Shown: positions 32,934-45,124, counted from the stretch's first letter. The stretch is 64,000 nt of DNA from Phytophthora colocasiae (GCA_018806915.1 JAGKQI010000090.1:2480001-2544000); one strand, 5' to 3'. Numbers and translations are program-made. Notes: generated by a model from the letters alone, not told the origin.

Positions 32934-33512
32934 AGGTGTGAACATCATCCTTGCCCTCCTTCAGATCGAGAAACTTCGCTCTCGATCTGAACTCGTTCTT
33001 CGGAGGCTCAAACGCAAGCTTGAGTTCCTCCTTGAACTCCTTGTACGTGCTGAAGCACGTAGGATCCGAGAGTCGGCGCCCATAGGCCCAACTCCTCGCA
33101 CGTCCGCCAAGACATGACATGGCGAACGCGACCTTCGACATCGGATCGACGATACGTCGAGCCGCAACGGCTGTGTCGAGTTCGACAAGCCAACGAAGAA
33201 GGGTCTCGGCCTCCTTCCTTGTGTAGGTACTCACGTGGAGTTTCAACGACTCCACCGAGGCAGCAACATCTCGTTGCTCCTTAGCAATGTACCCCAGAGC
33301 AACACCATGTTGCTCTGTCGGCGATAGCGTACAAAGCATCGTCGCTACCGCCATCTCTCCAATGACTTGTGAAAGACTTTGGAGAGCTTCTCACTCTGGG
33401 TCCGACAGATGGGCACAGTCCGTGCGCGTCACGGACATGTGTGGGGTCCCAGTGGATCCCTGATCCATTGGGGAGTTCTCTACCCCGCGTTCGTATGACT
33501 CCATACGAACGA
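32934..33512 (-). pseudogene. gag: 5' part of a gypsy gag (element B family), inverted
   Basis: Homologous to element A from about 6980 to 7570, including the gag start and part of the 5' leader, but opposite in strand to the rest of element B. Homology to A ends at about 33512, roughly 20-35 bp before the primer-binding site would occur, and at 32934 on the other side. Only about 30 bp of gag is missing between here and 35406. Confidence 0.8.
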
Positions 33513-33870
33513 GCAATTGCTTCAAGCCACAATATCTGCCGTCTCGGTAGAAGTCACAGATGAATATCGCATTACACGCTGCTGCTGTTCGGTCGACTTA
33601 GCATGAGTCAAGAGCTCGTCTTCCACTGATTGACTCACCGTCCACACCAAGCTCTGCACTTAACACCTTCCGAACGGTACTCGCCTCCGGCTAAGCGGAT
33701 GTAAGTTACGTCATAACAAGTCACTAGATGTTTGTATGAACTATCTGTTTGGCTTGCGGGAAGATGTATAAATTCTCAGCAGGGTTTTCAGTCAATGTCG
33801 TAACTCAAACAGCATTGTGATAGAGTAATGGTGGCTCAATGTCATAACTAACTCCTATTGTAGTCAGCAG
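33513..33870. other. No gene supported
   Basis: Sequence between the inverted gag piece and the end of P2. Nothing recognised. Confidence 0.5.
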
Positions 33871-35405
33871 ATGATCAGGGACATGCACTTCTACGCAACT
33901 CATTCCAGAAAAAGCGCAAATGCAGGTACGTTGGATCAACAATCTTGTATTCAATTGCACGAAACTTACCACTCATCAAATGACACGCAGCCTACCAGAC
34001 GATGCCTCGCCACCACTTTCTTCATTGTCGCCATCGCCGCCGTCCACATCTTCCTCACGGCGAAGATGCAGTTCTCGCTTTGTCTTCTTGCGCTTTCCTG
34101 CGCTCTGCCCAGGCCGACGCAGCACGACGCGCTTCCCCAAGCTGACTGGAATATCCTGTCCTACCCCAACGATCTCGTGCCAAATCTCGAAACAGTTCTT
34201 AGGGACGCCCTTGAAGTCGCGATGGATCTTGTTGCAGAGCCAACACTTGGCGTTGTCAATGGAGCACCTCTCGCAGAAGTAAGTCGTGGCAAAAGACTTC
34301 TTTCTCTCCGTTCGCAAAAGGGCACAAACCTTGCACGACCGTTGGTGGCGTTTTTGGACCCCGCTAACGTGACCCAGTCGTCTACCTGCTGGAGTGTATG
34401 TGTCAGGCGGACGGGTGTTCGTCTGCGTTTCTGGCTGGAAGTTGGAGGAGTAGCTTAAACCCCAGCGAAGTCCTCGGCCTTGAGCTGCAAGAGCTGGTTC
34501 TGAAGAACCACAAACCACTCCGATCTTTGCATCGCGACCGTGCCTTTGATCTTAACCGCCTCTTTGTGGCTCAGGAACGCGTTTACGAGCGCGAGGTCGG
34601 ATAACCCCAAGAACAACCCCTTGTAGTACTTGGTGAAGCGCGTGGACAATTGCAACGAATAACTCTGGAGGCGGAGTTGATCATGGCGATCTACTCCGCC
34701 CATCCAGTTCTGGTTGACGTTGACAGACTGAGGGCACCCCACTTCCAAAGCACCCACACACTTGATCTTCCGCTCGACAGTCGACGCTGTCATGGCGGAT
34801 CCTGTGCACAAGTAGTACACAGGCTTCCGGTCCCACCAAAGACACGAGATGAGAGAGGGAACAGTGACTGATCGCGAGAAGAGGAACGATCCACCGGGGG
34901 CGCGTTTTGCGTTTGGACTGGAGTGCCTTATTGAAACCCAAACGATTCGTCTGAACAGTCCCCACCACGTACACATTATTCTTCAGAAGCTGCACAGCAA
35001 GGAGAACGGAGGAATAAAACCTGTCTATCACGACCGCATGCCAGTTCTGGCGCGATTCAGGAGTGAATCAGGTTCCGAAGTACGGCACCTGCGCCAGTCT
35101 TCAAGTCAATTGGATTGTCCACTCCTTCACGCTTTCCCACATAAACTTCGAATCTAGTACGGTTACGACATAGAGAGCTGTTAGTATGTGCTGCATCGCG
35201 TAATTTATGACATAACAAAAATTTCAAAAAAAATACCTGTGGCAGTACGTGGTCTTTGCGTCACACAGCATAAATAGTTTGGAGCCGTATTGGTGAGGCT
35301 TGTCCGACATGAACATTCGCGTGGGGTTGCGCCTCGATGTTGTCCCAAGAGAAGACGGCCGGAAGAGTCCAGCCCGACAAGAACGATTCTTGTCGGGCTG
35401 GACTC
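33871..35405 (-). pseudogene. C-terminal half of piggyBac-type transposase P2
   Basis: Begins FLSGWTLPAVFSWD, then RRNPTRMFMSDKPHQYGSKL. A 79-nt intron (about 35158-35236) joins TYCHR to FEVYVGKREGVDNPIDL. Then DRFYSSVLLAVQLLKNNVYV, WMGGVDRHDQLRLQSYSLQL, and a Cys-rich C-terminus (CKVCALLRTERKK... YFCERCS... CWLCNKIHRD... CFEIWH). The three catalytic Asp positions are recognisable. An in-frame stop follows the intron and there are several frame changes. Confidence 0.7.
35365..35405. repeat. Perfect 19-bp palindrome at a rearrangement junction
   Basis: GAGTCCAGCCCGACAAGAA (35365-35383) and its exact reverse complement (35387-35405) flank a 3-nt CGA. The left arm is the first codons of the P2 half. 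The right arm is an inverted copy of it fused to gypsy gag sequence. Confidence 0.85.
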
Positions 35406-35776
35406 TATCGAACATAGTGGCCAACCCGATCGACGAGGCGACCAAGGTCGTCACGTTCATGAAGGGACTAAGAGATGGTCCCGTCAAAACATATCTCTTC
35501 CGAGAGTATCCGAATACTCTCGAAGAGGCGATCAGCCTTGCGATACAAGAGGGGTTTAGTCTGCGTCAAGCTAAACTCCATGCGAACGCACCGAAGCCGG
35601 CGCGTCCTGTTGCGAAGACGGGAGGTCCTGAGCCTATGGACCTCTCGAGTGCTACGACTGCTGGTCAAAAGCAGCGTAAGAACGTCAAGGTTCGATGTTA
35701 CCTGTGTGGTAACATCGGTCGCTATGCTCGCAAGTGCACAGCGGGCGGGCGTTCAAAAAACGCCAAGGACAGGTAG
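35406..35776 (+). pseudogene. gag: 3' part of element B gag
   Basis: From NIVANPIDEATKVVTFMKGL to the zinc knuckle CYLCGNIGRYARKC, where the knuckle His is replaced by Arg. Ends after the slippery heptamer AAAAAAC (35755-35761), as in element A. Confidence 0.8.
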
Positions 35777-37820
35777 GCGCGGGCCGTCCTACTGGTAATG
35801 CAGTCTCGCGTGTCGAACTCGGACACGCGACGTTGAAGGCTGCTGCCCCCAGCGAGAAGGTTTCTCGCTGCAAGATGACAAGCCAGGCCTTGTCATCCGG
35901 ACCGTGATGTCGAAGAGAGTGAACTCTCTTCGTGCCCTAGTGAACTCGGGCGCGTCGAACCAATTTGTTCGACAAGGAAGTCTTCGAAGACTTGACTTCA
36001 AAGAGACCGACACGCCTCGCGGCGCGTTGGGGGTGCGGTTGGCAACAGGTGCCACCGTGAGAAGTGAGAAGCGCGTGGTCCGTGTGCCTTTCTCTTACAA
36101 ATGAAGTACGTTTGTAAAAGACCTTATCGTCTTGGATCTACAGTACTATCTACTGTAGACGATAAGTTCGACTTGGTATTAGGCATACTGTGGCTTACAC
36201 GGCTTGACCCAGTGATCGACTGGGAGAAGCGTACGCTCGTATGCTTCAACAACACATACGCGACAGAGAGCGATGGCCCTGTCAGTGATGCACATGCACC
36301 AGGCGGTGTATGTAATCCCCCAGTTGAGGCAGCAGCGTCCGCCGCCTCCGATCGCCGCCACCGACCACCAGCGACTCAGGAGATACACTTAACGGCTCCG
36401 CCTGGATAGGTTCATCTCAGTTGCCCGAGTCGTTGGAAGAAAATGTGTGTCGACTCAGAAATCTGAGCCGAAGGGTCGCTGTCACATGAGTGATAGTCAG
36501 GTGAATGTGAATCACCTGACGCATAAACATCTGAATGATGTTTGTCACATGAGTGATGGTAAGGTGAATCGCATTCACGTGAGAGAAGGTAAATACCGGT
36601 ATTGCCGGTATCCTTGGAGGTACTTCAAGCCCCCAAGGGTCGCGCCGACGACGTCGCGTCAACTCTGGGAGTTGACGAAGCAAATAATATTCGGTGAACC
36701 GAAAGGCGTGCGTCAGCTCTGGGAGCTGATGGTATGTGTACAAGCGAACAGTCGCTAGCGCTGGAAACTAGCGAGAGCACGTCGACTCGGATAGTCGACG
36801 ATGCGGTTGCTCCACCAGCTCTGGGAGCTGATGGAGGCGCAGCAGTTTGGAAACCGACTGCGCGGCAGGAGGTGCTGGCGGTTTCAAACGTCCAGCACCC
36901 GAAAAACCTGCGTGCTCACGTGCAGCAGTGTTGCACGCGATGAGCGGCACACAAGCAGTGCTTGGATGTGCGAGTCAGCGGATGAAATCCGCAGACGATT
37001 GCGATAAAGTCCCGTCCAAGGTGGGATGCTTTGGACGTGGGGCACCTAGAGCTGGGCTCCATGGTAGACCTTCGCGGCGCAAGCTCAGGAACTTTGCGAG
37101 TCCCAGTCCGTGACTGAGGAGGGTGTATCTGCAGGACAGACACCGAGTGTCGAGACGTTGAACGTCTTGACACGTACTGGTACTGGATTACAGTACCAGA
37201 GGATGCGTTTGGAGAATCCGCCGACGTGTGCGTCGGCGTTGACCGCGCTTCCAATGATGAGTTGGAAGCGCTTTGCGCGGGACTTGTACGATGGACGGAT
37301 CAAACAAATTTGCATTCTCTCGGATATCGTGAGAGTGGATCGCGAAGCCGAAGAGCTGAAGCAGCTCGTCGTCGATGACATCACTGAGGGCGATGACCAC
37401 CCCAGTGCGAAGACCAAGAAGCAACGCTTCGAGGAGCAGAGTTGGGACTCGTTAAAGTCGAGTCCCAATAACGAGATTCTGCGGGAGTACAAGGATGTAC
37501 TCCCGGACGAGATTCCTTCGGAGCTTCCGAAGAATAAGGGCGTACAGCACGAGATTGATCTCGTGCGGGGCACGAAGTACTGTGTTACACGGCAGTGGCC
37601 ACTGCCGCGTGAACAAGTTCAAGCGATCGACGACTTCTTTGAAATTCGTCGCCTTGCAGGTCAAGCGCGGGAATCAAAATCGCCGCACAGTGCCCCAACG
37701 TTCTGTGTTAAGAAACCACAGGGCGGCTGGCGCATCGTTCATGCGTATAAGAAACTAAATGACGCGACGATACCGGCGCAGACGCCGATACCGCGAAAAT
37801 ATGTTCGATGGCCTTGAGCA
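35770..37820 (+). pseudogene. pol: Protease, linker and N-terminal RT of element B
   Basis: Protease motif degraded to LVNSGASNQFV (catalytic Asp replaced by Asn). Stops at 36104 and 36409. The linker continues to a 235-codon stretch (37110-37817) that shows the uninterrupted version of the place where A has its TGA (SWKRFARDLYDGR) and carries KKPQGGWRIVHAY. Confidence 0.75.
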
Positions 37821-38836
37821 CTATCTTCAGTGCTCTAGATCTGCGTGATGGATTCTATCAGATCCTCATGCGTGAGAGGGACACCCCTTTCACAGCGGTA
37901 AGCACTCCAAGCGGTATGCTTTGGGAGTCCACAGGGGCTTAAGAATGCCCCTGCAACGTTCAATAGATGCGTGACGCATCTATTGCGCTCGGTGCGCGAC
38001 TTCGCACCGAGTTACTTCGACGACGTGTTCGTCCACAGCCGGGCTGTGAACGGGAAGACGGACATTGAGATGCACAAGGTTCATCTCCGGAAGCTGCTAG
38101 AGCTTATGAGGAAACATAAGCTCTATGCGAACCTGAAGAAGTGTATCTTCGGGGAGAGTGAGATACCCGTGCTGGGGTGTCTCATGGGGAAAGACGGCGT
38201 GCGTCCTGACACAGAGAAGGTCAGAGTGATCAATGGGTGGCCCACGCTATCCAATCTGAAGGAACTGAGGCAGTTCCTTGGGCTTGCCACGGACTTGTGC
38301 TAGTACGTGGATAATTATGCCGGCTAGATTTGCCCGCTGTCACAGCTTCTTCAGAAAGAAGCTGAGTGGATTTGGACGACCGAGTGCGAGGATGCATTCA
38401 GTGCAGTCAAGCAGGGTTTGACGGAAGCGCCGATCTTGGCCGTGGCGGACCAAGATCGTCCATTCCACGTAGTGTGCGATGTATCCGTCTTTGCAATCGG
38501 ATGTGCATTGATCACAAAGGGCGTGATCGTGTAGTCTACTATCAATCGCGTCAGCTGAAGTCAGCTGAGCGTAACTATCCCGTACATGACAAGGAGCTCC
38601 TTGCCATGAAGTATGCACTCGCAAAGTTCCGAGTGTATCTACTTGGGAGTAGACCGTTCGTGGTCTATACAGACCACACATCATTGCGTACGGCGATTAA
38701 GTCGCCGTACATCTCGCAACGTATGGCGAGATGGTTGTCCTTCTTCACGGAGTTCAACTTCCGGGTAGAGTACAAACCCGGAAGACTCAATGTAGTTGCC
38801 AACGCGTTATCGCGTCGACCTGACTTGGCGTCGTGA
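37821..38836 (+). pseudogene. pol: RT and RNase H remnant of element B
   Basis: Pieces include SYFDDVFVHSRAV, LAMKYALAKFRVYLLG and YTDHTSLRTAIKSPYISQRM, with stops at 37815, 38303 and 38534 and small deletions. Confidence 0.75.
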
Positions 38837-40373
38837 GGATAAGTGTGTCGTCGTCAACGTTGATTGACGACGTGAAGAACGCGTATGCAAGGGTAGCAGA
38901 CTCGAAGGGGCTGCTGGAGTTCCTCGCATCACCTTCCGACGTGCCACGTCGGAAGCTAACCCCTCATCTTCGAGATCGTATACACCGCTATCGTATACAC
39001 GAAGGCCTACTGTTGTTCAGTGCAGTAGACGACAATGCCGCGTTGCCGTTCCGAATGATCATGACCTCCGGTTGAGGATCATGTTCGAGTATCACGATGC
39101 CCCCACGGCAGGGCATCCGGTCGTGAGAAGACATACACTCTTCTCACGCGTGACTTCTGCTGGCACCACCAGTACAAGTGGGTGCACAGGTACGTACGTA
39201 CGTGCTTGCGAGGTTTGTCAACTCGTGAAGCCTGCGCGGTTCTCGCAGACTCCTCTTCAATCACTTCCGACTCCGTCGGAGTGTTGGAAGTTCATGTCCA
39301 TGGACTTTGCCTTCGGTCTTGCGCCTGACAGCAAGCGGAGGACGGGCATCGTTGTCTTTGTGGACCGACTCAGCAAGATGGTCCATCTTGCTGCCGTCCC
39401 GGCTATTGTTACAGCCGCGCAGGCTGCGCGACATTTTGTTGACATGGTGTTCAAACACCATGGCGTGCCGCTCGACATATCGGACCGTGATCCACGCTTC
39501 GCAGCGTGGTTCTGGCAAGAAGTATTTACACTTCTTGGTTCACAGCTATCAATGTCGACTGCGGATCATCCGCAGACGGCCGGACAGACCGAACGTGTCA
39601 ACCGCGTACTGGGTGACACGTTGAAGAGCTACGCTCACTCGTTTACGCATTGGAGCAAGTGCTTGCCGATGGCAGAGTTTGCCATCAACAACTCGGTGCA
39701 TGCCTCGACAGGGCATACACCGTTCTACGTGAACGCCATGAGGCATCCACGATTGCCGAGCATGCTCGGTGGGGTAGCTTCCTCCTTAAGAGGGGGAGGA
39801 TCTACGTTTGCGTCCGAACAACCGCAGAATGCAACTGATAGCAGCACACTATCAGCTGCGGTGACGCGTGCGACGTCTCGTTCTAGCAGGAACGAGCGCG
39901 CTATGTCTGTGCTGGGCACAGACATGAGAGATGATAGCGAGCAGGCAGGGCCTGCTGCTGACAAAGGCGACAAGCTGATAGGAGTCAGCTCAAGTGACCC
40001 AAACTTTGTCCAGCGAAGGCAAGCCGTAATACGGTTTGTCGAGGATGCTATCGCAGCTTCTGTTGATCGACAGACGCCGAACGCTGATAATGTTGGTAGA
40101 GGCAACGTAAATCAATTTAAAATTGGTTCATTAGTTTTGTTAGCTACGCAAAACTTGCCTAAACATGCAGAGTCTGACTTTGGAGCAAGCTTGCTTGCTC
40201 CAAGATTCATTGGGCCGTTCAAGGTACTTGAACGGCACGGCAACGCGTACCGGCTGGACATACCGTCCAGCATGAGGCTCCACCCGACCTTCTACGTCGG
40301 GTGGTTGAAGCCGTACGTGCAGCACGGACTACTTAGGGTTGGTAGTCCGACTGAGGAGTGCGAGAGGCCTTGA
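38837..40373 (+). pseudogene. pol: Integrase of element B
   Basis: Zinc finger around YHDAPTAGHP...CEVC; core MDFAFGLAPD, then LDISDRDPRF (one residue shorter than in A), then HPQTAGQTERVNRV; C-terminal domain to YVGWLKPYVQHG. The last 433 codons are open but end at EECERP, before the chromodomain, whose remnants are in another frame near 40640-40810. Confidence 0.8.
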
Positions 40374-40379
40374 AGGCCT

Positions 40380-41846
40380 TCTCGAGACCGTCGACGCGGT
40401 CGATCAGCCGGTTCACTCTCGTCCTGAGACCGGACGAGAGGTTCGAGGCAGTCTGAGCTGCCTGGCCAACTTCAGCACGGAGGACACGAACCTCCTGCTT
40501 TAGAGCCGCTATCTCAGCGCTCTGTGTCTGCTCCAGCGCAGCAACTCGATCGTGCAGGGCAAGATCGTCATGGTCATAGCGTTGACCATGCGGAGGGAGT
40601 GTTCCCGCCCCCGCCCCCGCCGCCGACGCGCGTTGAGCGATCCGGTGGATTGTGGAGCGGATCGTGGCTCATAAGAGAACGAACTCTCAAGAGGTTTGTT
40701 TTCGTTGGAGAGGATTTCCTCTCCAGTGGGATACGTGGGAGCCGCGGAACGTCCTGATGGAGGACGTTCCGGAAATGGTGATGGCGTACGAAGCCCACCA
40801 TAACTTACAGGGTTGAGCCCTGTACGTGGAGTGCTGCGGTCAGCCACAACACTCGGAGCTTCGCGTGGCTCGAGACGACTACGGAGCTCTTTGATGTGAT
40901 CGGGTACACGGACGAGCGTGTACCCCAGGAGATCACGTTCAGTGAGGCGTGTTGCCAAGGGTTGGCAACTCGGGCAATATGTGCCAAAGGGAACGGCACA
41001 TGGAATCCCCGCTTCCATGCATTTTTCATGGAGGCGTTCACACTTACCACGAGTGGTGTAAGTGTGATAGCGATCACGAGTCGCGACGCGGCGCTCGCGA
41101 TACGCCTTCGGGTCTTTGTTGAAGTTTTCAACAAAGGCATTCCACGACTGACAAAGTGCCTGCCACTCTGGCACTTTTCTTTGCGCGTAGTCTTCTTCGC
41201 TGCATAGTATCGGAGCTCATGTAAGAGCCCGATTTAGTAGTCGCGTCTTTAAGTCTCCGACTCAAAGACAGTCTTCATGGCGACTTCGTCGGCATTGATA
41301 CTGTTGCATGAGTACAACAGTATCGGGGTCGGTGGTGAACCGGTCGTGGATTTCTGCCTCAGTAGGCATTCATGGTGCGCGCACTGGCGGATCAGTGCGC
41401 GAGGCAGTGAGCGCCCTCGACATGGGAGACGCTTCGTTATCACTGCGCGGACGCTTCGAGCTGGAAGCGTCCGAGACCTCATCACGAGGTCGTCGCGAAC
41501 CCAAGGGCGGGTTTGACGTGTCTTCGGATGAAGACACGGGGGTATCCTGTTCGACTTCTCCTTCTTCAGACTCATCGTAATCGATGAATTCTGTTTCATC
41601 TCCGAAGAGCTCTTGGAGATTTATGGCAGGGTGTTTGATCCCTGCCAGGGAAGAAGACTTCTTCTTCGCATGTTTCTCCTTGTGGAGAGCATGGTACTCG
41701 GTGACAGAGAGCTTCTCTGACGAACCGCTGGAAGCAGCAGTGCTATTGAGCACTGCTGAGGTTGTTGTTCCTGCCGCAGAGGCAGCAGGTGAGGCTTGCG
41801 CGTCCGTAGGAGCGGACGGAGACGTGGGCTTTGGCGAGTCCATTGC
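40380..41846 (-). pseudogene. Opposite-strand reading frame of element B
   Basis: Runs against pol from ATG 41846 (MDSPKPTSPSAPTDAQASP). It holds an acidic stretch (ELFGDETEFIDYDESEEGE), a basic/Ser region (SKRPRSDNEAS), a folded-looking part (PEWQALCQSWNAFVENFNKD ... CMEAGIPCAVPFGTYCPSC) and the same coiled coil as element A (about 40380-40560). Stops or frame changes occur at 41370, near 41290 and near 40600. The middle part missing from A is present here. Protein family unknown. Confidence 0.5.
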
Positions 41847-41929
41847 GAAATGAACTCGAGTTTTCTCTCGGGGACTTGACGGTCTTGTCAAGTTCTGTCG
41901 ATTGACGTATCGGTACGGGACCGATACGC

Positions 41930-41945
41930 GGGGGGGGGGGGGGGG
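41930..41945 (+). repeat. G16 homopolymer at the polypurine tract of element B
   Basis: Sixteen consecutive G directly before TAACGGGG of the 3' LTR. The tract appears to have expanded from the six-G tract of element A and replaced the first LTR base. Confidence 0.8.
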
Positions 41946-42383
41946 TAACGGGGTTACACGTACAAGTGTCTACGCCACTTGTAACTCTAACAGTTGTGAT
42001 AACTGTTAGAGGTGGGAATTGGGCCTCAGACTTTGGTGTGCTGTAAACACCAATGGATACAGGGGCGAACCACATTATTGGGTGGTTCGTGAGCATTTGT
42101 GCATGTTATTGGTAGAAAGTAACGGATTTCTACCAATCATTGAGCAGAGTTTTTGCCAACCACACGGTGGTAGAGCCTTTAGAAATAGGGCAATCAGTTT
42201 TAGGAGGTCCATAATTGGCTTATGCCAAATTCAATTACAGTTCTTATTTTACGGTATTTTGCAGTTTAATTTAGTTATATTTGATGTAATTATACTTATA
42301 TTTAAAAAGTATACTTAAATTAAGTCTAGTCTAATTGCACGCTTCCTCATACACGTAAGTACACGTGTACGCCACCTAATAGG
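41944..42383 (+). repeat. 3' LTR of element B
   Basis: About 440 bp homologous to the reverse complement of the A LTR, ending at CTAATAGGT; the last roughly 18 bases are missing or replaced. Confidence 0.85.
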
Positions 42384-42969
42384 TTGTACAGACAGGACTT
42401 CGCAGCACTCAGCTTAAACCCAAATTTTGCTGTAAGCTCCAGTAGCTGTTGCAATTTATCGAGGTACGTGTTTACATCGACAGCGTACAACAGTACGTCG
42501 TCGATCCGGCGTAGCAACGTTCAATCGTCGACTTGCTGCGTCTGCAATGCCTTGAGATACTCGACGAGGTGTGTAGATTTTCCTGTGTGTCATGTAAGAC
42601 AACAACTCCTGGCACTCTTTTGCAAGAGGGATCTGCCAGTAGCCCTTGATGAAGTCAAAAAGCCCGAAGTGGCTGCAACCTTTCACGTTCTCCAAGTCCA
42701 CATGCAAGTTTGGCATCAGTCCAGCCATTGGTTCTGTCTGCGCATTGAACGGCTTGTAGTCCACGGGTTGCCGGAACTCGACACCGCCCTGCTTGCGCAC
42801 AGGCAATGCTGCACAAGCCCATCGACTCGATGGGTTTTCGTACACCCAACCTAGTTTGACCAGCATCTCATTGAATGACTCCAGAAATGCCTGGAACTCT
42901 GGTGCATACTTGCGAGCTTTAGCCTTGAAAGGTCTGCAGCCCGTCTTAATCTTCACACGCATCGGCTCT
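42384..42969 (-). pseudogene. pol: Reverse transcriptase of element E, part downstream of the D insertion
   Basis: Starts EPMRVKIKTGCRPFKAKARK, then PVDYKPFNAQTEPMAGLMPN, FGLFDFIKGYWQIPLAK, and after degraded sequence RRIDDVLLYAVDVNTYLDKL, which is the catalytic RT motif. It continues from the protease half at 60483: without element D and one 4-bp target copy the frame reads DDPPTKVEPMRVKI. Cut off by element B at 42383. Confidence 0.85.
42966..42969. repeat. Target-site duplication of element D (CTCT), left copy
   Basis: CTCT directly before the D LTR here and directly after it at 60483-60486. Removing D plus one copy restores an open reading frame across the join, which independently confirms the 4-bp length. 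Confidence 0.9.
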
Positions 42970-44867
42970 TGTCGCGAAGTCGGTGCAACTTTTACCGCAG
43001 TGCTGGGGCGTACAGTGAACCTGGAAGTGTGACTACCGATGTAATACCAGAGTCGCACAACAAGGTGGGCGTGTGTTACCTTGTGCTGTCCTCGTAGGTT
43101 CGTTGTCTTGGTAATGAGACCCTCGCCGGGGTCGTGAGAGTGTTGGTGAGAGTGAGGGTTCCTTGCGTAGACCGTCGGATGTCCTTCTGGTCCTCACAGG
43201 AGCGCTCGAGAGTCGAACGTTTTCCGGTGAACACTTGTGTACACCAGAGATTTCTGGAAACAAAAAGAGAAATTAATACAATGGGAAGTCCTGTCACTAG
43301 ACTTCCGAGATAACCGCAATATAGAGTTCCGATATACAAATATGTAGCTGCTCTTATTCTTTCCTGGCCCTTGAGCAGTGGGCTAGTTCTCCAGGTCAAC
43401 TAGGGAAATGTTCACCAGACACCTGGTCTGTCTGGTATTCCCGTAACTTTCGCGCACCACCCTCTAATATATAGAGGGAAAATAAACCAATACACTATCA
43501 GTTATATAACAGTCTACCGAGCGTCTTGAGAGCGACTGTCTAGCTCCCAAAACCTGTCCAAACGTACAATATGAAATGGGCTACCGCTAGAGACAAGACA
43601 AACGACCCAACTAGTAAATGGAATAGGTGGGTCCTCTCAGGTCTCTACGTTACGCTGATCTCCACCTAAAGGGGCTTGATAGGTGAGAGATCACACGACT
43701 CAAAGCTTTGTCGTGGCCTAGTACTTACGGGAAGCAGCAGGCAGACGACCTCGTTATAACAAAGCAAATCGAACTCGTTACAACAGGGAAAATTGAACTC
43801 TGGTTATCTATCTCGTATCTCTCTGTCTTCTGTCTTCCATATTCTCATATACACTTGGTCTCAGTATAACTCAGGAATCTTCACTTGGGCTCACTATGGT
43901 AGTCGATGCTGCAGATCTTGTCGAGTCGACACTTAATGATGTCATTACAGGGATGAGCAGGTTGCGTTTCACTTGATTGCGTGAGGTCGTGTTGGGTACA
44001 CTTGGTTTCAGTATGGGGTGGACTTCAGAGTGTCAGAATCTGGTATCCTGTTCATCAGGGTCTGGAATCATGTGCATCGGAGACATGTTCATCGGAACCA
44101 TGTACTCCGGAATCATGTACATCAGAGTCATAAATACCAAATTCGTGACACTTGGGTCTGTTCATCGGAGTCTTGTACGTCGGAGTCTGTTCATCGGAAA
44201 CTGGTAAATGTCTGGAATATTGCTTGTATAAGCCGGACACATCAGACTTGTTCACCAGAATCATGTACGTCGGACTCATGTACGTCGGACTTCATGTACG
44301 TCAGACTCATGTACGTCAGACTTCATGTACGTCAGACTTCATGGTGTGATATCAGAGTTTCCATGCGTGATACCAGAAATCCATGAGTGTCTTTCGGGTG
44401 CGGAGCACGTATGCTGCAACGCACGAAGTCCAGTTGGGATATGCGCGGGGTGCGCTACGTCCGGTGCGCGATACTTGGTATCTTGTGGGTATAACTGTAT
44501 TCCTTGAACCATCATCGTCACACAGGACGGCAACGGGATGAGGTCTCTCAGAGATACATTCTTCTGAGAGACTTTCTGCCAACCTTTAGGCACTCATCGT
44601 CGGGGAAAGTCCGGTGATCAGACTGAGTGTTATTGTCTCTCGGAGTTTGTGCACTATTCCGAGGAACACTTCTGATCTCTTGGGCCCCTTTGCAGTACAG
44701 GTGAAGGTTAATATATATAGTAGTTTTCTTCCACAGACCCATCATATTGTCACACGGGACATAACCTCGTCCCACATCTCCCTTTCTCCCACAATCCAGT
44801 ATATGTCCAATCACATCACAGCGTAACGTCCATATCCACTCGAAAAATCGTAATTAGCAACGTGTCA
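42970..44867 (-). repeat. 3' LTR of element D
   Basis: 1,898 bp, TGTCGCGAAG...AACGTGTCA on the plus strand; same length as 58585-60482. Unusually long, with a repeat array at 44087-44336. Confidence 0.95.
44087..44336 (+). repeat. Array of GTWCRYCRGA decamers in the D 3' LTR
   Basis: Copies at 44087, 44117, 44160, 44175, 44189, 44250, 44265, 44280, 44296, 44311 and 44327; the last five are spaced 15-16 bp. The 5' LTR has the matching array around 59702-59951, with one copy lost by substitution (GCTCACCAGA). Confidence 0.85.
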
Positions 44868-44881
44868 ACCGCCCCTCCTGG
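44868..44881 (-). other. Polypurine tract of element D
   Basis: Minus strand CAGGAGGGGCGGT directly precedes the TGACACG start of the LTR. The same sequence flanks the C 3' LTR. Confidence 0.7.
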
Positions 44882-45124
44882 TCATAATTCGTCAGTGCGG
44901 AACTTTCTCCAAACTGAGCATCATGGCCAGGACAGTACGTCAGAGGTCCCGTGAACATAGTGTAGCTGTGACGCTCTCAAAACTTCCGGGGTTTCAAAGT
45001 CTCTGGTGTCCTGTCGCTCAATTTGATTCCATCGGACTCAGAAATAGCCAACTGTCGTATCCCACAAACGGCCACATCCCGATTTGCCTTTCTGACACAC
45101 AAGTCAGAAGAAGATCCTGCAACC

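Larger units (their letters stand above)
35406..42383 (+). mobile_element. Gypsy element B, decayed copy of the A family
   Basis: Plus-strand copy lacking its 5' LTR, leader and first part of gag (found inverted at 32934-33512). It retains the rest of gag, protease, RT, RNase H, integrase, chromodomain remnants, the opposite-strand frame and a 3' LTR. Many stops and frameshifts, so much older than A. No target duplication can be tested. Confidence 0.9.

Noticed and set aside
44250..44336. Short regularly spaced repeats as a CRISPR array
   Set aside because: Repeats are 10-16 bp with no real spacers, lie in an LTR present twice, in a eukaryotic genome.
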